DNA from: CAZDYP01 sp964509505
GTDB lineage: Bacteria; Chloroflexota; Anaerolineae; JACRMK01
Length of the DNA: 13,692 nucleotides
Direction: 5' to 3'
NCBI GenBank assembly: GCA_964509505.1
Contig: CAZDYP010000152.1
Span: 1-13,692, forward strand
Under the pieces are notes generated by a model. It ran no database searches. It saw only the letters and a list, made by a program, of their open reading frames with translations, and was not told where the DNA came from. A program made the translations under genes and the position numbers. Shown piece by piece: positions 1 to 6,709 of the stretch (position 1 is the first letter of the stretch; the number at the start of each line of letters is the position of its first letter).

Positions 1-2
1 CG

Positions 3-1262
3 TTGCAAACAGGCTCGCCATTGTTCTTCGGGCGCAGCGATGTCATCGCGTTCATTCAAGAGAACCTCGCCGCCGCGCATCGCAATAACCTCGTGTTGAT
101 CGGACAGCGGCGCACGGGCAAGACCTCGTTGCTCAAGCAATTGCCTTCACGTTTGGGCGACAATTATCTGTCGGTGTATCTCGACGGGCAGAGCCTCGCG
201 CTCGACCCCGGCTTGCCGAACTTCTTCTACAGTCTGGCAACCGAAATTGCCTTCGCGTTGGACGACAAAGGCTTGGCGATTGAGCCGCCCGATTTGAGCG
301 ACTTCACCAATAGCCCCACCTCATCATTCGAGCGCAAATTCTTGGCGACAGTGCGCGCGGCGATTGGCGAGCGGCATTTATTGTTGTTGCTCGACGAGTT
401 CGAGGAATTGGAAGCATCAGTGCGACGCGGTAATCTCGAACCATCGGTGTTTGCGTTTTTGCGCCATCTGATTCAGCATCAACAAAACTTGAGTGTCATC
501 TTCTGCGGCACGCATCGCATGGAAGAGCTCGCCGCCGATTATTGGAGCGTGCTGTTCAACATCAGTTTGTATAAGCACGTCGCCTTTCTCGGCAATGATG
601 AGGCGTTGCGGTTAATTCAAGAACCTGTCGGCGCGTACAACATGCGCTACGACGATTTGGCGTTGGACAAGATGTGGCGCGTGACGGCAGGGCATCCGTA
701 CTTCTTGCAGTTGTTGTGTCACAGCCTCGTCAATCAACACAACAAGACGCAACGCAACTACGTGACCGTCGGGGATGTGAACGCGGCGCTGGATGAGATT
801 CTCGCGTCGGGCGAGGCGCACTTCGTTTATCTGTGGACGGAATCCACGCGCGACGAGCGATTGGTGTTGACGGCGCTCAGTCGCATGATGCCATTGACGG
901 GACAAGCAACGCCCGTGCAAGTCACCGATTATCTCAACGAGCGCGGCAGAATTTCGTCGCCGCGCAAAACCCGCAAGCGGCGAAGGCGCCTGTGGCGAGC
1001 GGTCCCGTCACGGGCAGAAAACTGGGCGCTTATGAAGTACTCGAACCATTGGGGCATGGCGGCATGGCTGAAGTCTATAAGGGACGACACCCGCGCCTCG
1101 ACCGCACGGTCGCCATCAAAATTTTGCCAACACGCCTCGCTATCGAAGAGGATTTTCGCCAGCGCTTCGAGCGCGAAGCCCGCGCCATCGCCGCGCTCAA
1201 GCATCCGAACATCGTGCAAGTGTTTGACTTCGGCGACGCCGACGGCACATATTACATGGTGA
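3..1262 (+). CDS. Orc1/Cdc6-like P-loop ATPase domain, 5'-partial, frame broken at its 3' end
   Basis: ATP-binding domain of the AAA_16/Orc1-like type, often found in bacterial multi-domain signalling proteins. Counting from base 3, the Walker A motif GQRRTGKT lies at residues 34-41 and the Walker B LLLLLDEFEE at about 126-135. A sensor-like FCGTHR strand comes near residue 168, followed by the GHPYFLQLLCHSLV helix typical of this family. The window starts inside the gene: the text before FFGR looks like interior sequence, so the TTG at base 3 is probably not the true start. Homology-like sequence stops at about base 940 (VTDYLNERG), part-way through the expected C-terminal winged helix. The remaining ~105 residues to the stop at 1262 are Arg/Ser-rich, overlap the kinase in another frame, and look like out-of-frame translation. 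The gene is therefore either frameshifted into the kinase (-1) or truncated. The ATPase fold is confident; the cellular role is unknown. Confidence 0.75.
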   Translation: MQTGSPLFFGRSDVIAFIQENLAAAHRNNLVLIGQRRTGKTSLLKQLPSRLGDNYLSVYLDGQSLALDPGLPNFFYSLATEIAFALDDKGLAIEPPDLSDFTNSPTSSFERKFLATVRAAIGERHLLLLLDEFEELEASVRRGNLEPSVFAFLRHLIQHQQNLSVIFCGTHRMEELAADYWSVLFNISLYKHVAFLGNDEALRLIQEPVGAYNMRYDDLALDKMWRVTAGHPYFLQLLCHSLVNQHNKTQRNYVTVGDVNAALDEILASGEAHFVYLWTESTRDERLVLTALSRMMPLTGQATPVQVTDYLNERGRISSPRKTRKRRRRLWRAVPSRAENWALMKYSNHWGMAAWLKSIRDDTRASTARSPSKFCQHASLSKRIFASASSAKPAPSPRSSIRTSCKCLTSATPTAHITW

Positions 1263-1840
1263 TGGAATACATCGCGGGCAAAGATTTGTCTCAGCACATG
1301 CAAGCGACAGGCGCAATGCCATTGACGCAAGTCCTGCCCATCATGCGCGACATCGCCTCTGCGCTCGACTACGCGCATGGGCAAGGACTGGTGCATCGGG
1401 ACATCAAGCCGTCCAACGTCATGCTCGAAAATGATGTAAGGCAAATTGGTAATTTGCCCTACCTGCGCGCGGTGTTGATGGACTTCGGCATCGCCAAAAT
1501 TCTCGGCGGCAACCTGGGCGACACGAAAAGCGGGATGATGATGGGCACGCTCGATTACATGTCGCCCGAACAGATTCGCTCGGCGGGCGAGGTGGATCGG
1601 CGCGCCGACATCTACGCGCTTGGCATAATGGCGTATCAGATGGTGACGGGGCAGTTGCCGTTCAAAGCGAATGACTTGGGTGGACTTATCATGGCGCACT
1701 TGCAACAAGCCGCGCCTGATCCGCGCTCGCTCGCGCCATCGTTGTCGGAACATGCGGCTGAGGCGATCTTGCGCGCGTTGGCGAAAGACCCGAGGGAGCG
1801 GTTTGTGAGTGCGGGGGAGTTTGTGGGGGCGATGGGGTGA
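992..1840 (+). CDS. Serine/threonine protein kinase catalytic domain (Hanks type) with palindrome-encoded insert
   Basis: Eukaryotic-like protein kinase that would phosphorylate Ser/Thr on unidentified partners. Numbered from GTG 992: glycine-rich loop GHGGMAEV (21-28), ATP-anchoring Lys43 in VAIKIL, helix-C Glu62, catalytic loop HRDIKPSN (135-142), DFG (164-166), SPE in the APE position (191-193), Asp206 in DIYALG and Arg270. All catalytic residues are present. The protein ends just after the kinase fold, without the membrane segment or sensor domain common in this family. Residues 148-159 between the catalytic loop and DFG are about ten longer than usual and are encoded by a palindrome. GTG 992 was chosen because GAAGG lies 5 bases upstream (982-986), although the frame is open from 833. 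Alternatively the kinase is the C-terminal part of the preceding ATPase gene, reached by a -1 frameshift near 940-985. Its TGA abuts the convergent nurA stop. Confidence 0.8.
   Translation: MASGPVTGRKLGAYEVLEPLGHGGMAEVYKGRHPRLDRTVAIKILPTRLAIEEDFRQRFEREARAIAALKHPNIVQVFDFGDADGTYYMVMEYIAGKDLSQHMQATGAMPLTQVLPIMRDIASALDYAHGQGLVHRDIKPSNVMLENDVRQIGNLPYLRAVLMDFGIAKILGGNLGDTKSGMMMGTLDYMSPEQIRSAGEVDRRADIYALGIMAYQMVTGQLPFKANDLGGLIMAHLQQAAPDPRSLAPSLSEHAAEAILRALAKDPRERFVSAGEFVGAMG
1436..1462. repeat. Short palindrome inserted inside the kinase coding sequence
   Basis: GTAAGGCAAATT and AATTTGCCCTAC form 12-base arms with one mismatch around a GGT loop. The palindrome codes for residues 149-157 of the kinase. 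Removing about 30 bases (1436-1465) would give NDRAVLMDFG, the spacing normal for kinases, which suggests an in-frame insertion. The left 25 bases of this element match about 19 of 25 bases of the palindrome at 9870 in the leader of another gene, so it looks like a member of a dispersed family. Confidence 0.7.
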
Positions 1841-3034
1841 TCAGATGGTTCTGACTCGCTTGCTTCGATCCTTCGCGCCGCGCACGTACACGATACCTTG
1901 TCGTTGCAGCGCTTCCTCTACCAGTTGCTCAATCAAACGACGGTCACTCGTGTTGATGACGGCTTGCTCATGCGCTTCTTGTAGCACGGGCGGATAGGGC
2001 GGATACGCGCCGCTGCGCTGGCATTGGTCATAGACTACCGCATGAACGAGGTTGAGCAACGTCTCATCGCCCATCACCCATTGGGGCGCTTCGATGCGCG
2101 CGATTTCGCCGCCGACGTTGAGATAGAAAAATTGGATGCGCTGTTCCTTGCCGTAGCCTTCGAGAATCTGCGACGAGCTCTCGAAGATGTCGGAGCGCTC
2201 GCCTGCCTCTAAGAAATCGAACGCTTGATAGTCGTACACGGGTATTAGATCCGCGGATTGTTGTTGATGGAGGGGCGCGCATTCGCAATGTCCGCAGTGG
2301 ATTGGATTGCCTTCGCACACAAACGAGCGCAACGAGTTCACGACATCATGGCTGGCGGGTTTGCTGATGTAGCTGGCAATGGGAATGCCTGCGCGTTGAA
2401 ACTCGCGCAAGAGGCGCACGTAATCCCATACGAATTTGTCGCGCGCTTCTTTCGGCTGTCCCTGAATCGTCCACAAAATCAGCGTGCCATCGGACAACGC
2501 GACGACAGGCTTTGTTTGCGCCGAGGCCATCTCCCACAAGGCGCGCAATTCGGCAGTCGCCATTTTCGCGCCGAGCAATGCGCCTTCAATCGGAATGGTT
2601 TGTTGCGTGGTCGCGTCCGATGCAACGAAGTAGAGGTCAGCCTCCTCGTAATACAGCGCCGCCTGCGTCGTCAACGTGGCGAAGGGACGCGCGCCATAGC
2701 CCAACACAACCCGCCCTGTGTTGATGACGTAGAACTGCGCTGGGCTGTGGCGGTCGGGCGCGACGTTGGAGCCGTCGGCAGACGCAACGACGAAATCGGC
2801 AGGCAATGGCGGCGCAGCTGTGGCGTTGCCGAGCGCGCTAATTGGATCGGCGACGAGCCAGGGGATGCGCTCCTTGCCCGCTTTGCGTTGCGCCAATTTT
2901 TCGCGCAGCTGGTTAGGGTTAATGCTGAACAACAACCGTTGCGCGAGCTCGATGCGCTGTTGATATTTGGCGCTGGTGACAGTGGCAGAAAGTTTTTCGA
3001 TGTCGGGAGCGATGTGTGAGAGGTCGAGAGGCAT
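1841..3034 (-). CDS. nurA: NurA-type 5'-3' nuclease, DNA double-strand break repair
   Basis: NurA family nuclease; the family works with the HerA helicase to resect DNA ends in the cytoplasm. Numbered from ATG 3034, the RNase H-like metal-site signatures are ASADGSN (Asp87), ALSDGTLIL (Asp182) and the C-terminal VINTSDR (Asp364). The family strand PIASYISKP sits near 218-226 and FFYLNVGGEIARIEAPQW near 302-319. The length of 397 residues is normal. An in-frame TTG at 3040 is an alternative start; neither has a clear Shine-Dalgarno, so translation may be coupled to the DnaC-like gene that ends 23 bases upstream. A cysteine cluster at residues 240, 247, 250 and 252 may bind a metal. No HerA gene is visible in the window. 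The gene is last in the minus-strand series, stop to stop with the kinase, and no intrinsic terminator lies between them. Confidence 0.85.
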   Translation of the reverse strand: MPLDLSHIAPDIEKLSATVTSAKYQQRIELAQRLLFSINPNQLREKLAQRKAGKERIPWLVADPISALGNATAAPPLPADFVVASADGSNVAPDRHSPAQFYVINTGRVVLGYGARPFATLTTQAALYYEEADLYFVASDATTQQTIPIEGALLGAKMATAELRALWEMASAQTKPVVALSDGTLILWTIQGQPKEARDKFVWDYVRLLREFQRAGIPIASYISKPASHDVVNSLRSFVCEGNPIHCGHCECAPLHQQQSADLIPVYDYQAFDFLEAGERSDIFESSSQILEGYGKEQRIQFFYLNVGGEIARIEAPQWVMGDETLLNLVHAVVYDQCQRSGAYPPYPPVLQEAHEQAVINTSDRRLIEQLVEEALQRQGIVYVRGAKDRSKRVRTI

Positions 3035-3057
3035 GGGCAATTGCGCGAAATCAAAAA

Positions 3058-3930
3058 TTATTCTTCGAGGCGGTAGTCGGGGGCGAGGATTTCAATGACG
3101 GTTGACAGATGACGATTGAGCAAGCGCGAGCGCACCCGCGGCTCTAATTCTTCAATGGGCAGATTGCTCGTCACCACCGTTGGCAAGGCGCGCTCAGTAC
3201 GATGATTCAAAATAAGATAGAGCTGCTCGTCAGCCCATGGTGTATCGGAGTGCGCGCCCCAATCGTCGAGAATCAAGACTGGAAAACTTTTGATGGTTTG
3301 CAGGCGCGTCTCGAAATCAGGGTCGTGGGTCTTGCGCATGTTCGTACTGAAGCCTGCGCGCAAAAAGTTGAGCAGCTCAGGCACATTGAGGAATAACACC
3401 GGTTGGCGGCGCGCAATGAGCGCATTCGCAAGCGCGGCGGCGAGATGCGTCTTGCCGACGCCAGGTTGCCCTAGCAAAATCAACCAGCCGTTAGGCGATT
3501 GCGCGAACCGTGTAGTCGCCTCATGAGCCTGTCTGACCTCAGGATAGCCCGGCCTGGGCTGAAAGGTCTTGAGGGTGTGATGCAGCAATTCGCCGCGCAG
3601 CGACGAATACTGTTCGAGGAACGGCCACAGAGCGCTTGCGCGCCGCGCCGCCGCTTTGCCGCAGGCACATTCGCGCGTGACGACGCGCCGCGCATCTGTT
3701 TGCTGATAGATGAAGCCCACGCCCTTGCACCGCGCGCACACAACACCGGCGCCCTCACACCGCGCGCACCCTGCCTGGTCGCCGCCGCATTCAGGACACG
3801 CGACGACGTCAGCTCGCTCGCTCGGCGCGGGCTTTCTGGCGCTCTTTGAGCTTTTGGTCCCAGTACTCTTCGTAGTCTTTGATTTGCTTGCGCTTATTGG
3901 AGCGAAGTCGCTCGCTTTGCGAAGTCCCAC
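3058..3930 (-). CDS. DnaC/IstB-like ATPase with N-terminal zinc finger, probable helicase loader
   Basis: AAA+ ATPase of the DnaC/DnaI/IstB group, likely to load the replicative helicase. From GTG 3930: a Ser/Lys/Thr-rich leader (1-40), then cysteines at 45, 48, 55, 58, 65, 68, 88 and 90 in CPECGG/CARCEG/CARCKG units resembling a DnaJ-type zinc finger. Next come Walker A GQPGVGKT (154-161), Walker B LILDDWG (219-225) and a sensor-1 VVTSNLP strand. GTG 3930 has GAGG 6 bases upstream (3937-3940); GTG 3942 in the same frame is the alternative. No ATG, GTG or TTG occurs in this frame between 3930 and the zinc finger, so the start must lie inside the upstream DnaD-like gene, overlapping it by 122 or 134 bases. 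Assignment to the loader group is strong; the exact partner is inferred from the DnaD-domain neighbour. IstB transposition helper is unlikely because no transposase is adjacent. Confidence 0.82.
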   Translation of the reverse strand: MGLRKASDFAPISASKSKTTKSTGTKSSKSARKPAPSERADVVACPECGGDQAGCARCEGAGVVCARCKGVGFIYQQTDARRVVTRECACGKAAARRASALWPFLEQYSSLRGELLHHTLKTFQPRPGYPEVRQAHEATTRFAQSPNGWLILLGQPGVGKTHLAAALANALIARRQPVLFLNVPELLNFLRAGFSTNMRKTHDPDFETRLQTIKSFPVLILDDWGAHSDTPWADEQLYLILNHRTERALPTVVTSNLPIEELEPRVRSRLLNRHLSTVIEILAPDYRLEE

Positions 3931-4638
3931 GTTTGCCCTCACCTTTTGCTGTTCCTGGTTTCGGCTTGCCCACGTTCTTCAAACACGCCACGACGTAACG
4001 TAAGTTGCGCTTGTTCATGGTCGCCGCAGCCTCGAAGGCTTCGTGCCATAACTCCATGTCTGGATAATCGGTGACGAGTGATTTTAACTGCTCACCGACT
4101 TTTTCTGTCAAGCCACCAATCTCTTGTTCATATAACTTCGAGACTTCAGCCAGCACAGGATTGTCTGTGCCGACGGGCGCGCGCGTCACTACAGGCGCTT
4201 CACTCGCTACGGTTATGGCTTCCATAGGCGTGGCTTCTTTCGGTGCGGGCGGCAACGCCTTGATGACAAGCGACTCAAGATAGTTTGGCGTGAGTGGAAT
4301 CTGTGAATCTTTCGCCTCGTGCAGCGCCGCCAATAACAAGCTGATGTTGCTGTATCCTGCGTTGAAAATTTCTGCGAGTTGCAACATCAGTTCATCGTCT
4401 TGCGGCGCATCGGGCGCTAAGCTCGTGTATGCGACGATGAACTCGTCGAAGTGTTTGCGCTGCTCTGTATCCCATTGCTCTTTGAGTCCTCGAAAGGCGC
4501 GCGCAGCGCTCTGTTGCGCTTGCTCCCTTTCTTCGAAACCCTGCACGAGCTCATAGATGGCTTCGGAGACCAGCTCGCTCATATTGTTGAACTGGCCTGG
4601 TATCAGCCGTTGCGCTTCCTCTTTCAGCTTCTTATCAA
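3809..4638 (-). CDS. DnaD/DnaB_2-domain replication initiation protein, 5' end lost in assembly gap
   Basis: Visible part is 275 residues. The most N-terminal segment (KKLKEEAQRL...NMSELVSEAIYELVQ) has the helix-turn-helix pattern of a ribbon-helix-helix DNA-binding domain whose beta strand would lie in the gap. A helical region follows (EIFNAGYSNISLLLAALHEA), then a Pro/Ala-rich linker with TPMEAITVASEAP. The DnaD C-terminal (DnaB_2) domain comes next: LYEQEIGGLTEKVGEQL, then YPDMELWHEAFEAAATMNKR and LRYVVACLKN, which matches the family's conserved Tyr-containing terminal helix. The tail is very basic and charged (KRGTSQSERLRSNKRKQIKDYEEYWDQK in parts), suiting DNA contact. DnaD proteins remodel DNA and recruit the helicase loader; the overlapping downstream gene encodes such a loader. 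The start codon lies within 4639-4738 and upstream sequence is selB. The RHH call is weaker than the DnaD call. Confidence 0.75.
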
Positions 4639-4738
4639 NNNNNNNNNNNNNNNNNNNNNNNNNNNNNNNNNNNNNNNNNNNNNNNNNNNNNNNNNNNNNN
4701 NNNNNNNNNNNNNNNNNNNNNNNNNNNNNNNNNNNNNN
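4639..4738. other. Assembly gap (100 N)
   Basis: Exactly 100 N, a conventional placeholder, so true size and frame across it are unknown. It hides the last residues of selB and the start of the DnaD-like gene. Reading frames drawn through it on either strand are not meaningful. Confidence 0.98.
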
Positions 4739-6605
4739 AGCGTAGCGCCCGCTCGTCGCCAACGCGCCGCGTCAATTTGATGTCGTCGAGATGTTCCATC
4801 AAACCGAGCGCATACTTGCGGCTGGCGTTGAACATATCGCGCACTTGCGCGACGGTGATCGTGCCATGTTGTTGCAAATGCGTCTTCACGCGCTCGACCA
4901 TTTCTCGATACACCTCTGCCTCATAGACGACGCTCTCGCTCAACTTCATGATGCGCCCTTGCTCGATGAGCGCATTCAGCACATCCGCGCCAACCAGCGC
5001 CGCGCATTCATCATACGAAGGCGGCATGTATTTATCTTTCGTCAGTATTGTCATTAGCTGTTGAATGCGCGCCGTTTGAGTTGGCGTGAACATCACTTGA
5101 TGTGTCGCCAAGCGCGCCAACGTCGCCGTATCCACAATCAGATTTTCGCGCGCAGCGCGCGCGACGATGACATCAAAGACACGCGCCGACAAACCCAAGC
5201 GACTCTTCAACTCTTCACGCGCCATGCCCAGCCGCAAGGGATATTGTTGGTGAAATGCGCTCAACGTCGTGCGTATCTGAGCGAGCAGTGTGCGCCAACC
5301 AGCCGCGCTCATCACGATTGATTCATCGAGGGCCGCCGCTTGTTCGTTGCCCAATAGCTCTTGCAGCGCAGCTTCTGCTACGTCACGCGCCAAGTTACTC
5401 TGTTGCGCCAGCTCGTCGCGGGCGATGGGTTCGAGGCGCATTAGCGCTTCCAGCAAAATGTCTGCGGGCGAGCCGTGCAGCAAGCGTTCCAAGTGCGCGA
5501 TGACTTCGGGCTTGAAGCGGCGGTGGCGCTGCGCTGGATGCGCGTCCACGATGAGTCCGCCGCCGACGGTGAGGCTCGGTGAAGGTTGACGCACGATGAA
5601 GCGGTCATGCTTCACCACCGCTGCAGGATGCGCCAATACCAATTGCGCCCACCCTTCTTGTCCTGCTTTCAATTCATCCTCGCCCAACAACCGCGTACGC
5701 GCCAACGTCTGAAAGGAGCCGCTAAAAAATTCGAGCTCCATGTCGTGCGTCAATGGTTGTGGCGCATCGGGCAACCAGCGCAAGCGCACGTCAATCAATT
5801 CAGTTGGCGTGATAGTCTGAGGCGCAGCGACGACATCGCCGCGCTTCAATTGGTCCGGGCTCAGGCCACTCAAGTTGATGGCGAGGCGCCGCCCCGGCGA
5901 CGCGACCTCCACTTTTGCTTTGTGGCTTTGCAGGCCACGAATGCGCGCGGTCAAGCCTGTTGGTTGAATCACCACCTCTTGCCCAACGCTGAACGAGCCA
6001 TCGAGCAACGTGCCGGTGACGACGGTACCGAAGCCCGTCATCGTGAACACGCGATCAATGGGCAAGCGTGGCTTGCCCCAATCGCGTCTTGGCGCGGTGT
6101 GCGCGAGCAAATCGTCCAGCGCCTTTTTGAGCGCGTCGAGTCCTTGTCGTTTGCGCGCGGAGACAGGGACGATGTGCGCGCCCGCGAGTGTCGTCGTCGC
6201 CAGTATGTTGCGAATGTCGTCGCTCACCAGCTCTAGCCATTCCTTGTCTGCGATCACATCGCTTTTGGTGAGCGCGACGACGGCAGACTTCACCTGCAAC
6301 AGGTCGAGGATGGCGATGTGTTCGCGCGTCTGCGGCATGAGGCCCTCATCGGCGGCGACGACGAGCAGCGCCGCATCAATGCCGCCAACGCCCGCCAGCA
6401 TGTTCTTGATGAAACTCTCGTGACCTGGCACGTCCACGATGCTGACGACTTCGCCACTGGGCAAGGTAAGCCATGCGAACCCAAGGTCAATCGTCATCTC
6501 GCGTTCTTTTTCTTCTTTGAGGCGATCAGGGTCAATGCCTGTCAACGCTTTCACGAGCGTGGACTTACCATGATCTACGTGCCCGGCCGTGCCAACTACG
6601 CGCAA
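4739..6605 (-). CDS. selB: Selenocysteine-specific elongation factor SelB, 3' end in gap
   Basis: Translation GTPase that brings Sec-tRNA to UGA codons preceding a SECIS hairpin. Visible 622 residues: G1 GHVDHGKST (8-16), the switch I text EKEREMTIDLGFAW, G3 DVPGH (58-62), G4 TKSD (113-116), VPVSA for G5, then FTMTGFGTVVTGTLLDGSF of the EF-Tu-like domain 2. A third beta domain and a C-terminal half of winged helices follow, ending LTRRVGDERALR at the gap. That motif is close to the usual SelB terminus, so little is missing. The start is TTG 6605, supported by GGAGGA at 6611-6616, 5 bases upstream, and by the immediate MRVVGTAGHVDHGK opening. It is co-oriented with the DnaD-like gene downstream. 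No tRNA-Sec, selA or selD is seen here, so those parts must lie elsewhere if the system is active. Confidence 0.92.
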
Positions 6606-6610
6606 TCCCT

Positions 6611-6616
6611 TCCTCC
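6611..6616 (-). promoter_or_regulatory. Strong Shine-Dalgarno of selB, sets a TTG start
   Basis: Minus strand GGAGGA, 5 bases before TTG 6605. It is the clearest ribosome binding site in the minus-strand block and decides for the rare TTG start. Confidence 0.75.
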
Positions 6617-6709
6617 AGATGTCAGTAGCCAGTAGCTAGCATGCGAATCTTTCTGGCTATTGGCTACTGGTCTTGGCTATGGATGACTGAGTGCTGATGA
6701 CTGATTGTT
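6616..6709. repeat. Heptamer arrays with inverted partner, hairpin 6623-6669
   Basis: Between selB and the coiled-coil gene the DNA falls into 7-base units. They are CAGTAGC twice at 6623-6636, then TGGCTAT/TGGCTAC at 6654-6667 and TGGCTAT at 6674, then GATGACT/GAGTGCT/GATGACT/GATTGTT at 6682-6709. The first two sets are inverted copies: 6623-6639 pairs with 6653-6669 at 15 of 17 positions around a 13-base loop. No T-tract follows on either strand, so it is not a classic terminator. The right part overlaps the 3' end of the coiled-coil gene. Confidence 0.7.

Noticed and set aside
958..980. Possible programmed -1 slippery site between ATPase and kinase (AAAACCC)
   Set aside because: In the ATPase frame it splits AAA-ACC-C rather than X-XXY-YYZ, and no downstream stem was evident, so a programmed shift is not supported.
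929..1753. Long open frame on the minus strand across the kinase
   Set aside because: It is the antisense shadow of a kinase with every conserved motif; its product has no recognisable domain and is His/Arg-rich, as expected for a shadow.
5586..6236. 216-residue plus-strand frame inside selB, and similar long frames at 2258-3019, 10308-10982, 11158-11715 and 11797-12471
   Set aside because: All lie opposite confident genes, have low-complexity Arg/His/Gln composition and show no family motif.
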